A DNA stretch of 64,000 bases from Saccharothrix syringae (lineage in GTDB: Bacteria > Actinomycetota > Actinomycetes > Mycobacteriales > Pseudonocardiaceae), in NCBI RefSeq assembly GCF_009498035.1, contig NZ_CP034550.1, positions 8,060,001 to 8,124,000 on the forward strand. Reading direction: 5' to 3'. Position numbers and translations under genes: made by a program. Under the pieces are notes generated by a model. The model was not told where the DNA came from. It saw nothing but the letters and a program-made list of their open reading frames with translations, and searched no databases. This document shows, piece by piece, positions 32,728-41,068 of this stretch. Within the stretch, counting starts at the first letter, position 1; the number at the start of each line of letters is the position of its first letter.

Positions 32728-33533
32728 GGCTGACGCCGTTCGTGCCCTACCTCGCCGGGGTGTGCCTGGCCGCGACCGCGGTGGTGGCGCTGGAGCTGCG
32801 CCAGGAGGGGCGCCCCGCGATCGTGGAGCACCCCTCCTCCGCGGCGCCCGGCACGTCGGGCACGTCGGTGTCGAGGACGCCGGGCACGCCGCCCGGCGCG
32901 CCACCGGCCGACCGCCTCCGGCGCGACGCCGACCTGCCGCCGGGCCCACCGGTGCCCCGGCGCGGCGCGGGCACCTGGCGGGTGGTGCCCGGCGGGTTCG
33001 GCACGACCGGGACGCCCTACTCGGTGGAGGTCGAGGACGGGGTGGTGCCGCCGCGCGGCGACGCCGCGTTCGCCGCGGTCGTCGACCACGCCCTGGCCCA
33101 CCCGCGCGGGTGGCGGGCGAGCGGGCACGCGTTCCGCCGGGTCGACCGCGACGGCGCGCCCGAGCTGCGCATCCGGCTCACCTCGCAGCAGACCGCGCGG
33201 GCGCTGTGCGGGTTCGAGCTGCCCTACGACACCTCCTGCCGGGTCGGGTCCAGCGTCTACCTCAGCGCGGCCCGGTGGCTGCGCGGCGCGCACGCGTTCG
33301 GCCGGGACCTGCGCGGCTACCGCGCCTACGCGGTCAACCACGAGGTCGGGCACTTCCTCGGCCACGGCCACGAGGTGTGCCCGGTGGACGGCGCGCCCGC
33401 GCCGGTGATGATGCAGCAGACGCTGAGCACCGACAACGACGAGCTGGCCGCCATCACCTCCGGCACCGACCAGGGCGTGGCCGTCACCCCGGACGGCCGG
33501 TCCTGCACCGCGAACCCGTGGCCGTCGCCGTGA
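32724..33533 (+). CDS. DUF3152 metzincin-like exported protein
   Basis: A 269-residue protein starting at a GTG inside the stop of the preceding gene. The N-terminal hydrophobic segment (about 4-24) anchors or exports it, and a Pro-rich spacer follows. The DUF3152 domain carries HEVGHFLGHGH (206-216), which fits the metzincin zinc signature HExxHxxGxxH exactly. The later MMQQT is placed like a Met-turn. Two Cys pairs are likely disulfides (LCGFELPYDTSC; the Cys of EVCP with the C-terminal Cys). A wall- or surface-associated zinc peptidase is a fair inference; activity for the family is not established to my knowledge. Confidence 0.82.
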   Translation: MRLTPFVPYLAGVCLAATAVVALELRQEGRPAIVEHPSSAAPGTSGTSVSRTPGTPPGAPPADRLRRDADLPPGPPVPRRGAGTWRVVPGGFGTTGTPYSVEVEDGVVPPRGDAAFAAVVDHALAHPRGWRASGHAFRRVDRDGAPELRIRLTSQQTARALCGFELPYDTSCRVGSSVYLSAARWLRGAHAFGRDLRGYRAYAVNHEVGHFLGHGHEVCPVDGAPAPVMMQQTLSTDNDELAAITSGTDQGVAVTPDGRSCTANPWPSP

Positions 33534-34767
33534 GCCGCCCGGCCACCACCGGCGCGGTCGGGTCCACCCGCAGCGACAGCCGGTAGGACTCGACCGCCTC
33601 CGCGCGCCGGCCCAGCCGCTCCAGCACCCACCCGCGCAGGAACGCCGCGCGGGCCACCGGCAGCCCGCCCAGGGCCACCGCCCGGTCGCACGCCCCGACC
33701 GCCTCCTCCAGCCGCCCCGCCGCGACCAGCGCGTCCGCCCGCACCGCCCACGTGCGGTGGTCGTTCGGGCACAGCGCCACCAGCTCGTCGGTGGCGGCCA
33801 CCGCGCGGTCCGGCGCACCGGCCCGCAGGTGCGTCTTGGCGGTGGTCTCGTGCAGCGGGAACGCGTGGTCGACCCACGCCAGCCGCTCCAGCGCGGTGAC
33901 CGGCCGCACCGAGTCCTGGTCGGCCGCCGCCAGGTCCAGCAGCCGGAAGGTGCCCGCCAGGTCGCCCCGCAGGAACGGCACGAACGCCGCGGCCCGGCGG
34001 GCGGTCTGCCGGACCAGGCCGTCGTCGGGCAGCCGGTCGGTCACCACGGCGGCGGCCTCGTGCAGCGCGGCCGTGTCCGCGCCCCGGCGGCCGTTGCGGA
34101 CCACGACGAACAGCGCCAGCGCCCGCCGCGCCTCCAGCGGCAGCCGCTCGTCCCGCGCGCCCCGCAGCGCCGCCGCCTCCAGCTCCGCGGGCACGTGCGG
34201 GTGCCAGAACAGCACCGACAGCTCCTTGGCCGCCAGGCGCGGGTGGAACACGTGGGTGCGCGGGTCGGTGGAGGTCATGCCCAGCACCCGCGCGGCGCGG
34301 CCCTGGTAGCCCAGGCGCAGCAGCAGGTCGGCGGCCGTGGCCCGGTCGTCGGGGTCGGCCAGGCGGTCCAGGACCCGCCACCACAGGTCGGCGGCGAGGT
34401 CGGCGGGGAAGGCGGCCGGGTCGCCGCCCATCGCGTCCGGCCGCCCGGCCGCGGCCGCGTCGAACACCCGCTGGAGCGCGGAGGGGTTGGTGGTGAAGCG
34501 CGGCAGGGATGCGGAGTCGTCGGCCGCGAGGTGGCGGGCGACGGCGTGGGTGACCAGGGCGTGGGCGGTGGAGGTGGGCACCGGGTCGCGCAGGCCGGTG
34601 TAGACGCCGCACGCCACCGGCACCCCGGCCCGGGCCAGCGCGGCCAGCCGGATCGCCAGGGCGCGCGGGCCGGAGGCGGGGCGGTAGGGCGGTGGCGCGA
34701 CCTCAGCCGTCGCGCCGCTCCTGGTCGGTCTGCTCGGGCTGGTCGGCTCGGTCGGTCTGCTCGACAT
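33484..34767 (-). CDS. TPR-repeat protein of unknown function
   Basis: A protein of about 427 residues. The central and C-terminal parts are helical repeats, clearest as tetratricopeptide repeats near the end (DRAVAATDELVALCPNDHRTWAVRADALVAAG; AVESYRLSLRVDPTAP). The N-terminal part (AIRLAALARAGVPVACGVYTGLRDPVPTSTAHAL) looks coding, but the start is unclear: ATG 34767 overlaps the SGGDVE-repeat gene, while GTG 34623 or 34617 would avoid it. The 3' end overlaps the convergent DUF3152 gene by 50 bases. The TPRs suggest a protein-binding scaffold. The family is not recognised. Confidence 0.6.
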   Translation of the reverse strand: MSSRPTEPTSPSRPTRSGATAEVAPPPYRPASGPRALAIRLAALARAGVPVACGVYTGLRDPVPTSTAHALVTHAVARHLAADDSASLPRFTTNPSALQRVFDAAAAGRPDAMGGDPAAFPADLAADLWWRVLDRLADPDDRATAADLLLRLGYQGRAARVLGMTSTDPRTHVFHPRLAAKELSVLFWHPHVPAELEAAALRGARDERLPLEARRALALFVVVRNGRRGADTAALHEAAAVVTDRLPDDGLVRQTARRAAAFVPFLRGDLAGTFRLLDLAAADQDSVRPVTALERLAWVDHAFPLHETTAKTHLRAGAPDRAVAATDELVALCPNDHRTWAVRADALVAAGRLEEAVGACDRAVALGGLPVARAAFLRGWVLERLGRRAEAVESYRLSLRVDPTAPVVAGRLTATATGSRCRTGRPG

Positions 34768-34876
34768 CGCCACCGGACTCGACGTCACCGCCCGACTCGA
34801 CATCGCCACCCGACTCGACGTCACCGCCCGACTCGACATCGCCACCGGAATCGTGGTGGTACCCGCCTTCGCGCAT
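34703..34876 (-). CDS. 57-residue acidic protein with SGGDVE repeats
   Basis: A small gene with an excellent ribosome binding site (GGGAGG, six bases before ATG 34876). The product starts MREGGYHHD, then has five tandem copies of SGGDVE (residues about 10-39) and ends in a hydrophilic Gln/Asp/Arg tail. It is strongly acidic with no Cys, membrane segment or leader-like hydrophobic part. It lies upstream of the TPR-protein gene on the same strand and overlaps its longest possible form. Repeats of Ser with Asp/Glu recall some ester-linked ribosomal peptides, but no ATP-grasp gene is nearby. It could equally be a disordered tail-like protein. Confidence 0.5.
   Translation of the reverse strand: MREGGYHHDSGGDVESGGDVESGGDVESGGDVESGGDVEQTDRADQPEQTDQERRDG
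34758..34850. repeat. 18-bp tandem repeat (36-bp higher-order period)
   Basis: Five 18-base units, GACTCGACRTCRCCRCCC-like, run from 34758 to 34847. Units alternate between GACGTCACCGCC and GACATCGCCACC, which gives a 36-base super-period. The unit is a multiple of three, so every frame is repetitive, and on the minus strand it encodes SGGDVE. The near-identity suggests recent slippage or unequal exchange, so copy number may vary between strains. Confidence 0.85.
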
Positions 34877-35020
34877 CGCCGGCCTCCCGTGCCCGTCCGT
34901 CGCGGCTCCGACGGCTCGCACCCACGCTACGACCGCCACCGCCCCCGGTCCACCGATCGCGACGAGCCGGACGCCGTCGCCGCGCGGGACGCGCCTCCCG
35001 CGCGACGACGGCCCGCGGGG

Positions 35021-36397
35021 TCACCGCGCGACGCGCCCCGAACGGGTGCGCTGCCCGGCGACCAGGTCCCGGTACCAGTGGAAGCTCGCCCGCGGCGTGC
35101 GGACCAGCGTCTCGTAGTCCACGTGCACCAGCCCGAACCGGGGCTTGTACCCGTGCGCCCACTCGAAGTTGTCCAGGAACGACCACACGAAGTACCCCCG
35201 CAGGTCGACCCCGGCCTCCATCGCGTCCCGCGCCGCCGCCAGGTGCCGGCTCACGAACTCGACCCGCTCGTGGTCGTCGAACCCGGGCCGGTCGGGGTAG
35301 ACGCACCCGTTCTCGGTCACGTACACCGGCGGCAGGTCCGGGTAGCGCTCCTTGAGCCCCACCAGCGTCTCGGTCAGCCCCTCCGGCTCGACCGGCCACC
35401 CCATCGCCGTGCGCGGCACGTCGGGCAGGCGGCTGGTGTCGATGCCGATGTCGATCGACGTGCGGGTCGCCGGGTCCGGGTCGCGGTGCGGCGCGTCGGC
35501 CACGTGCTGGCGGTAGTAGTAGTTGATGCCCACGTAGTCCAGCGGCTGCGAGATCACCCCCAGGTCGCCCTCCAGCCGGAACGAGGCGTCGGTGACCCCG
35601 GCGAAGGTCTCCGCGTAGTCCTCCGGGTAGCGGGTGGCGAACAGCGGGTCGGTGAACTGGCGCCGCAGCAGCAGGTCGTGCCTGCGGGCCGCCGCCACGT
35701 CCGCGGGCGACGAGGTCACCGGCACCGACGGCGACTGGTTGAGCACGATGCCGAACTGGTGGTCCGGCCGCCGGGACCGCATCTCCCGCACGGCCAGGCC
35801 GTGCGCCACCAGCAGGTGGTGCGCGGCGGCCAGCGAGCCGTGGCCCTCGCGCGCGCCGGGCGCGTGCCTGCCCTCGCCGTAGCCGACGATCGAGGACACG
35901 TACGGCTCGTTGAACGTGGTCCACTTCGACACCAGGTCGCCCAGCGCCTCCTGCACCACCAGGGCGTAGTCGACGAACCGCAGCGCGGTGTCGCGCACCC
36001 GCCACCCGCCGCGCTCCTCCAGGGCCTGCGGCAGGTCCCAGTGGTACAGGGTGAGGAACGGCTCGATGCCGCGCCCCAGCAGCTCCTCGCACAGCCTGCG
36101 GTAGAAGTCCAGGCCGCGCTGCTCCACCCGGCCCTCGCCGGTGGGCAGCACCCGCGGCCAGGCCACCGAGAACCGGTAGGCGTCCACGCCCAGCTCGCCG
36201 AGCAGCGCGACGTCCTCGGGCATCCGGTGGTAGTGGTCGCACGCCACCGCGCCGGTGTCGCCGCCCGCGACCGCGCCGGGCACCGCGCCGAACGCGTCCC
36301 AGATGGACGGTCCTCTCCCGTCGGCGTCGACGGCGCCCTCGATCTGGTACGACGACGTGGCGACGCCCCAGCGGAACCCTTCGGGGAAGTCGGTCAT
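35021..36397 (-). CDS. GH1 beta-glucosidase
   Basis: A 458-residue cytosolic family-1 beta-glycosidase. The acid/base Glu164 is in TFNEP and the nucleophile Glu362 in YVTENG. The N-terminal signature FRWGVATSSYQIEGA and the C-terminal WSFLDNFEWAHGY are complete. The ATG at 36397 follows AGGAG by seven bases. There is no signal peptide, so it should hydrolyse oligosaccharides imported by the ABC transporter encoded just upstream, cleaving cellobiose-like or other beta-linked disaccharides to monosaccharides. A strong hairpin at 36510-36551 separates it from the transporter genes. Confidence 0.93.
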   Translation of the reverse strand: MTDFPEGFRWGVATSSYQIEGAVDADGRGPSIWDAFGAVPGAVAGGDTGAVACDHYHRMPEDVALLGELGVDAYRFSVAWPRVLPTGEGRVEQRGLDFYRRLCEELLGRGIEPFLTLYHWDLPQALEERGGWRVRDTALRFVDYALVVQEALGDLVSKWTTFNEPYVSSIVGYGEGRHAPGAREGHGSLAAAHHLLVAHGLAVREMRSRRPDHQFGIVLNQSPSVPVTSSPADVAAARRHDLLLRRQFTDPLFATRYPEDYAETFAGVTDASFRLEGDLGVISQPLDYVGINYYYRQHVADAPHRDPDPATRTSIDIGIDTSRLPDVPRTAMGWPVEPEGLTETLVGLKERYPDLPPVYVTENGCVYPDRPGFDDHERVEFVSRHLAAARDAMEAGVDLRGYFVWSFLDNFEWAHGYKPRFGLVHVDYETLVRTPRASFHWYRDLVAGQRTRSGRVAR

Positions 36398-36509
36398 CTG
36401 AAAACTCCTATTGCGGATGTGACGGGCGTTCGGACGGCAGCGGACCGGCGGTGCGCCGGGCACGGGGAGGCGGGCGGTCACCCGCGGGGGGACGGGGACC
36501 GGGCGCGGA

Positions 36510-36551
36510 CCCGGCTCCGACCCCGGCCCGCGGGCCGGGGTCGGAGCCGGG
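36510..36551 (-). terminator. 42-bp perfect palindrome between transporter and beta-glucosidase
   Basis: Two 21-base arms (36510-36530 and 36531-36551) are exact inverse copies with no loop. It lies nine bases past the last permease stop and 113 bases before the beta-glucosidase start. It could terminate or attenuate the transporter transcript, or protect its 3' end, so the glucosidase would be expressed at a different level or from its own promoter. Confidence 0.7.
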
Positions 36552-36559
36552 CGGGGCGC

Positions 36560-37441
36560 TCACCCCTTCAACGCCCCCTGCATGATCCCGCCGACGATCT
36601 GGCGGCCGAACAGGATGAACACCGCGAGCACCGGCAGGGTGCCGATCGTCGCCGCGGTGAGCACGAGGGTGTAGTCGGTGGTGTAGCCGCTGGCCAGGGT
36701 CGACAGCGCGGTCTGCACGGTCGGGTTCTCCGGGGTCAGCACCACCAGGGGCCAGAAGAAGTCGTTCCACGCCTGCATGAACGTGAACAGGCCCAGCACG
36801 GCGGCGGCCGGGCGCGCCGCGGGCAGCACGACGTGCCAGTACAGCCGGATCGAGCTGCACCCGTCCACGCGCCCGGCCTCCAGCAGCTCGTCGGGCACGG
36901 CCCGCTCGAAGTACTGGCGCATGAAGAACACGCCGAACGCGGTGACCAGGCCGGGCACGATGACCGCGTGGATCTCGCCCGCCCAGCCGAAGTCGCTCAT
37001 CATCATGTAGAGCGGGATGACGCCCAGCTCCGTCGGCACGGCCTGGGTGGCCACGACCAGGAGCATGAGCGCGGACCGGCCGCGGAAGCGCAGCTTGGCG
37101 AAGGCGAACCCGGCGAGGGTGGAGAAGAACACCACCGACACCGTGATCGTCCCCGACACCACCACCGAGTTCCACATGGCCAGGGCGAAGTCCGACTCGT
37201 CGAACACCCGCGCCAGGTTGTCGAACAGGTGGCCGCCGGGCACCAGCACCGGCGGCACGCTGTCGACCTTGTCCGGTGTCTGCGAGGACACCACGAGGGA
37301 CCAGTACACCGGGAACGCCGACCCGGCGAGCACCGCGATCAGCGCCGCGTAGGTCCACGGTCCGGGCAGCCGCACCGCCCGCTTGCGCCGCCCGCGGGGC
37401 GGGGTGGCGGCGGGCGCCGGCCGTTCGAGCACGCTGGTCAT
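36560..37441 (-). CDS. Sugar ABC transporter permease (MalG-like)
   Basis: A 293-residue inner-membrane subunit with six predicted membrane segments. The EAA loop that docks the ATPase is AVPDELLEAGRVDGCSS. Its short basic N-terminus and C-terminal QGALKG ending are typical of the MalG/CebG class of CUT1 transporters. It is the third gene of the transporter unit, 15 bases after the first permease. No ATP-binding subunit is encoded here, so a shared ATPase of the MsiK type is expected elsewhere. Confidence 0.92.
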   Translation of the reverse strand: MTSVLERPAPAATPPRGRRKRAVRLPGPWTYAALIAVLAGSAFPVYWSLVVSSQTPDKVDSVPPVLVPGGHLFDNLARVFDESDFALAMWNSVVVSGTITVSVVFFSTLAGFAFAKLRFRGRSALMLLVVATQAVPTELGVIPLYMMMSDFGWAGEIHAVIVPGLVTAFGVFFMRQYFERAVPDELLEAGRVDGCSSIRLYWHVVLPAARPAAAVLGLFTFMQAWNDFFWPLVVLTPENPTVQTALSTLASGYTTDYTLVLTAATIGTLPVLAVFILFGRQIVGGIMQGALKG

Positions 37442-37456
37442 GGTCGGGCAGCCCTC

Positions 37457-38416
37457 TCAGTCGGTCCGGATGCGGCGCGCGGCCAGGTAGCTCAGGCCCG
37501 TGATCAGCACGGTCGCGATCAGCAGCAGCCAGGCGATGGCCGAGGCGTAGCCGAAGTCGAACTTGCCGAAGCCCTGCTCGTACAGGTACAGCGCGGCGGT
37601 CTGGAACTGGCGGTCCGAACCACCGGTCGACGCGGCCGTGCCGGGGTTGAACAGCAGCGGCTCGGCCAGCAGCCGCATGTTGCCCGCGGTGGCGATCACC
37701 GTGGAGAAGATGATCTGCGGGCGCAGCATCGGCACGGTGATGCGCCAGAACTGCTGCCAGGAGTTGGCGCCGTCGAGCCGCGCCGCCTCGTACACGCTGC
37801 TCGGGATGGCCTGCATCGAGGCCAGGAAGATCAGCGCGTGGTAGCCGGTCCAGCGCCACACCACCATCGCGGCGATGGCGGTGTGCGAGCTGGCGGTGCC
37901 CGCCTGCCAGTCGACCCGGCCCGCGTCGAACAGCTCCAGCACCCAGTTGACCAGGCCGAAGTCCCGGCCGAACAGCTGGGCGAAGATGATCGTCACCGCC
38001 GCCACCGAGGTGATGTTCGGCAGCAGCACGCCCATCCGGAAGAACGTCCGGCCGCGCAGCCGCCGGTTGAGCAGCTGCGCGATGCCGAGCGCGAACAGGA
38101 TCTGCGGGACCGTGGTGAGCAGCCACAGGCTGAGCGTGTTGCCCATCGCGTTCCAGAAGTACGGGTCCGCGGTGAGCAGGCGGACGTAGTTGTCCACCCC
38201 GATGAACGTCGCCGCGTCACCGTCGAGCAGGTTCCGGTCCTGCAGCGACACCCACGCGGTGTAGAGCAGGGGGAACAGGCCGAACACGGAGAACAGCAGG
38301 AAGTACGGCGCGATGTAGGCGTACGGCGCGTACCGGGTGTCCCACCGGTGGCGGAGGTCCCGCCAGGTCGGCTTGGCCCGCGCCGCACGCTCCACCACCA
38401 GCCCGGTCGGCTCCAT
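37457..38416 (-). CDS. Sugar ABC transporter permease (MalF-like)
   Basis: A 319-residue membrane protein with six predicted segments and the EAA motif SSVYEAARLDGANSWQQF. Its N-terminal cytosolic part (about 35 residues) is typical of the MalF/CebF class. Its ATG shares one base with the stop of the binding-protein gene (TGATG), which shows translational coupling, and it precedes the second permease by 15 bases. It forms the heterodimeric channel with that subunit. Confidence 0.93.
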   Translation of the reverse strand: MEPTGLVVERAARAKPTWRDLRHRWDTRYAPYAYIAPYFLLFSVFGLFPLLYTAWVSLQDRNLLDGDAATFIGVDNYVRLLTADPYFWNAMGNTLSLWLLTTVPQILFALGIAQLLNRRLRGRTFFRMGVLLPNITSVAAVTIIFAQLFGRDFGLVNWVLELFDAGRVDWQAGTASSHTAIAAMVVWRWTGYHALIFLASMQAIPSSVYEAARLDGANSWQQFWRITVPMLRPQIIFSTVIATAGNMRLLAEPLLFNPGTAASTGGSDRQFQTAALYLYEQGFGKFDFGYASAIAWLLLIATVLITGLSYLAARRIRTD

Positions 38417-39660
38417 CAGCCTTCGAGCTTCTTCACGTCGGCGACGAACTGGTCCCAGGACTCCTGCGCGCCCTGCTTGCCCTGCTCGACGCGCTGCATG
38501 GCGTTGCCCAGCTCGGTCTGCACGTCACCGGCCTTCGGGCCCTGGTACTGCGGCTTGAGGGCGCGTGCCGCGGCGGTGAACACCGCGCCGACCGGGGCGT
38601 TGTTGAAGAACGGGTCCTGGTAGCGGCCCACGGACTCCTCGCTGAGCGCCTTCTTGGTCGAGGGCAGCAGGTTGTTCGAGGCGAACACCCTGGCCTGCTG
38701 CTCGGGCGCGGTCAGCCAGGCGGCCAGCTCGACGGCCTTGTCGGTGTTCTTGCCCTGCTTGGGCACGGTCAGGTACGAGCCGCCCCAGTTGCCGCCGCCG
38801 CCGGGCACGGCCGCGAGGTCCCACTTGCCCGCGGTCTCCGGCGCCTGGTCCTTGATCTTGGCCATCTGCCAGGCGGGGCAGATCACGGTGGCGAACTGGC
38901 CCTGCTTGAAGCCGGTGTTCCACGGCGGCGTGCTGTAGAGCAGGCCCGCGGACAGGCCGTCGGCCACGCCCTGCGCGACCAGGTCCCAGCCCTTCTTGAT
39001 GTCCGGGTTGTCCCCGACGACGATCTTGTCCTCGCGGTTGTAGTACCCGGTGGGCGCCTGGCCGACGATCGCGTTGAGCAGCGACGGGCCGCCGTCGAAC
39101 CACTTGGTGCCCGCGGGCGCCTTGGCCTGGAACTCCCGGCCCTTGGCCATGAAGGACTCCCAGTCCGGCCACAGCGCGGAGACGGCGTCGCGGTCGGCGG
39201 GCAGGCCGGCGGCCTCCAGCAGGTCGCGGCGGTAGCAGATGGCCAGGCCGCCGATGTCGGTGCCGTAGCCGATCTGCTTGCCGTCCTTGGACAGCGACGC
39301 CTCCCACTTCCACTCCAGCCAGCGGTCCTTCAGGCTGTCGCCCAGCTCGACGAACCGGTCCGGGGTGGCCTTGAACTGGTTGATGTAGCCGGAGTCGACG
39401 GCCTCGATGTCCGCGGCGCCGTTGTTGGTGGCCAGGTGGGCGGCGAGGTTCTTGTGGTGGTCGGAGTAGGAGGCGGTCCGGTCGGTGATGTCGATGTCCG
39501 GGTGGGCCTTCTCGTACTCCTCGAACAGCTGCTGGTAGCCGAAGTTGCCGAACAGGCCGACGGCGATCCTGGTCTTGCCGTCGCCCGCGCCACCGCCGCA
39601 GGCCGTGAGCAGGGAGGCGGCGAGCAGGCCGACACCGATGGCGGTCCCGGTTCGTCTCAT
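38416..39660 (-). CDS. Sugar-binding lipoprotein of the ABC transporter
   Basis: A 414-residue extracellular solute-binding protein (family 1). The signal peptide ends in the lipobox LTAC followed by GGG, so it is anchored to the membrane face by a lipidated Cys21. The binding fold is recognisable from GLFGNFGYQQLFEEYEKAHPDI and, later, GKWDLAAVPGGGGNWGGSYLTVPK. It heads the transporter unit. The paired cytosolic GH1 enzyme suggests an oligosaccharide with beta-glucosidic or similar linkages, but the exact sugar cannot be read. Confidence 0.92.
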   Translation of the reverse strand: MRRTGTAIGVGLLAASLLTACGGGAGDGKTRIAVGLFGNFGYQQLFEEYEKAHPDIDITDRTASYSDHHKNLAAHLATNNGAADIEAVDSGYINQFKATPDRFVELGDSLKDRWLEWKWEASLSKDGKQIGYGTDIGGLAICYRRDLLEAAGLPADRDAVSALWPDWESFMAKGREFQAKAPAGTKWFDGGPSLLNAIVGQAPTGYYNREDKIVVGDNPDIKKGWDLVAQGVADGLSAGLLYSTPPWNTGFKQGQFATVICPAWQMAKIKDQAPETAGKWDLAAVPGGGGNWGGSYLTVPKQGKNTDKAVELAAWLTAPEQQARVFASNNLLPSTKKALSEESVGRYQDPFFNNAPVGAVFTAAARALKPQYQGPKAGDVQTELGNAMQRVEQGKQGAQESWDQFVADVKKLEG

Positions 39661-39889
39661 GTGGCGGTTCCCTTTCCATTTTCGGGCACGCCGGAGCCGC
39701 GTAGGGTCGGCCCGTGGGTTTCCGGCGAATAGCGACCCGGGTCCTCGACCCCGGTCGATGTGGTCTACATGACAGCCCCGGACGACGACACCGTCAAGTA
39801 ACGAACCGATAACCTCATCGTTTCAGGCATCCGACGTTTGTGCAGGTGATACGGTGTCCAAGCTGGTCAGGGACCGCTCTCGAAACCTC

Positions 39890-39903
39890 TGTAACCGGTT
39901 ACA
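39890..39903. promoter_or_regulatory. LacI-family operator TGTAACCGGTTACA
   Basis: A perfect 14-base palindrome with the central CG typical of LacI-family sites. It is 15 bases upstream of the lacI-type gene and in the 258-base divergent region shared with the sugar transporter, so it is the natural target of that regulator. It differs from the CebR box near the mannanase. Confidence 0.75.
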
Positions 39904-39918
39904 AAGAAGGGGCTGGAG

Positions 39919-40953
39919 ATGACCACGATCCGTGAGATCGCCCAGCTGTGCGGAGTGTCCGTCGCCACCGTTTCGCGCGTTTTCAACCAACCGCTCACGG
40001 TGAGCAGGGAAAAGCGCGAGGTGGTCGAGCGGGTGGCCCGCGAGCTGGACTACCGGCCCAACGAGTCGGCGCGTGCCCTGGCCACCAAGCGCTCCGGCCT
40101 GATCGGCCTGGTGTGGGACACCGACCACCGGCGGCCCGGCTGGCGGCACCCCTACCTCCAGGAGCTGCTGATCGGGCTGAAGTCGGCGCTCAGCGCGCAC
40201 GGCTACCACCTGCTGATGCTGGCCACCAGCGGCTCGGCCGCGCTGCGGGCGGTCGGCGCGTCCCTGGCCGACCCGGTGGCCTACGTCAACATGACCCGCC
40301 GGCACCACCTGGGCGGGCTGGTGCTCATCGACAGCGGCTCCGACGCGCCCGCGTTCACCGCGTTCGCCCAGTCCGGCCTGCCCTGCGTGGCCGTGGACGT
40401 GGCCGTCGACGGGCCGCGCGCCACCTACGTGACCTCGGACAACGCCCAGGGCGCGCAGCAGGCCGTGCGGCACCTGGTGGCCGCCGGGCACCGCCGCATC
40501 GCCACCATCACCGGGCCCCGGCAGAACCTGCCCGCGGTGGACCGGCTGACCGGGTTCCGCGCCGCCATGGCCGAGGCGGGGCTGCCGGTGCCGGACGAGT
40601 ACGTCGTGGAGGGTGACTTCTACCGGCCCAGCGGGCAGGCCGCCATGCGGTCGCTGATCGCCCTGCCCGAGCCGCCGACGGCGGTGTTCTGCGCCGGTGA
40701 CGAGATGGCGGTGGGCGCGCTGCTGGCCGCCCGCCACGCCGGGTTGCGGGTGCCGGAGGAGGTGGCCGTGGTGGGGTTCGACGACATCGAGCTGGCCGCG
40801 CTGGTCGACCCGCCGCTGACGACGTTGGCGCAGGACAAGGCGGGGATCGGGGTGGCGGCGGCGCGCGCGGTGCTGACCATGGTGCACGGGGGCGCCACGC
40901 CGGCGCCGGCGTTCCTGCCGACCAGGCTGGTGGTGCGCTCGTCCAGCCGCTGA
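39919..40953 (+). CDS. LacI-family transcriptional repressor
   Basis: A 344-residue regulator. The N-terminal helix-turn-helix is TTIREIAQLCGVSVATVSRVFN with the hinge helix YRPNESARALATKRS. A periplasmic-binding-protein-like effector domain follows, with the usual landmarks RHLVAAGHRRIATITGP, PTAVFCAGDEMAVGALLA and VVGFDDIELAALVDPPLTTL. It is divergent from the sugar ABC transporter and beta-glucosidase and most likely represses them until their sugar is present, through the palindrome at 39890-39903, which would also give autoregulation. Confidence 0.93.
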   Translation: MTTIREIAQLCGVSVATVSRVFNQPLTVSREKREVVERVARELDYRPNESARALATKRSGLIGLVWDTDHRRPGWRHPYLQELLIGLKSALSAHGYHLLMLATSGSAALRAVGASLADPVAYVNMTRRHHLGGLVLIDSGSDAPAFTAFAQSGLPCVAVDVAVDGPRATYVTSDNAQGAQQAVRHLVAAGHRRIATITGPRQNLPAVDRLTGFRAAMAEAGLPVPDEYVVEGDFYRPSGQAAMRSLIALPEPPTAVFCAGDEMAVGALLAARHAGLRVPEEVAVVGFDDIELAALVDPPLTTLAQDKAGIGVAAARAVLTMVHGGATPAPAFLPTRLVVRSSSR

Positions 40954-40987
40954 CCCGGGCCGCCGTGCCCACCCCGCCGCACGACGA

Positions 40988-41030
40988 GGCCGCGCCGTTC
41001 CGCCACGGGTGGTGGCGGAACGGCGCGGCC
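40988..41030. terminator. Bidirectional terminator, perfect 19-bp stem
   Basis: Arms 40988-41006 and 41012-41030 are exact inverse copies around a GGGTG loop. The element lies between the lacI-type stop (40953) and the end of the convergent DUF5709 gene (41069), so it can end both transcripts. Confidence 0.85.
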
Positions 41031-41068
41031 CGGGACCCCGGTCGTCAGGACCGGCGGCTCGCGGCCGG

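Noticed and set aside
34758..34850. CRISPR array
   Set aside because: Units are contiguous 18-base copies with no spacers and no cas genes.
34703..34876. Graspetide-type peptide cluster
   Set aside because: No ATP-grasp ligase, protease or transporter is adjacent, so the repeat alone does not support this.
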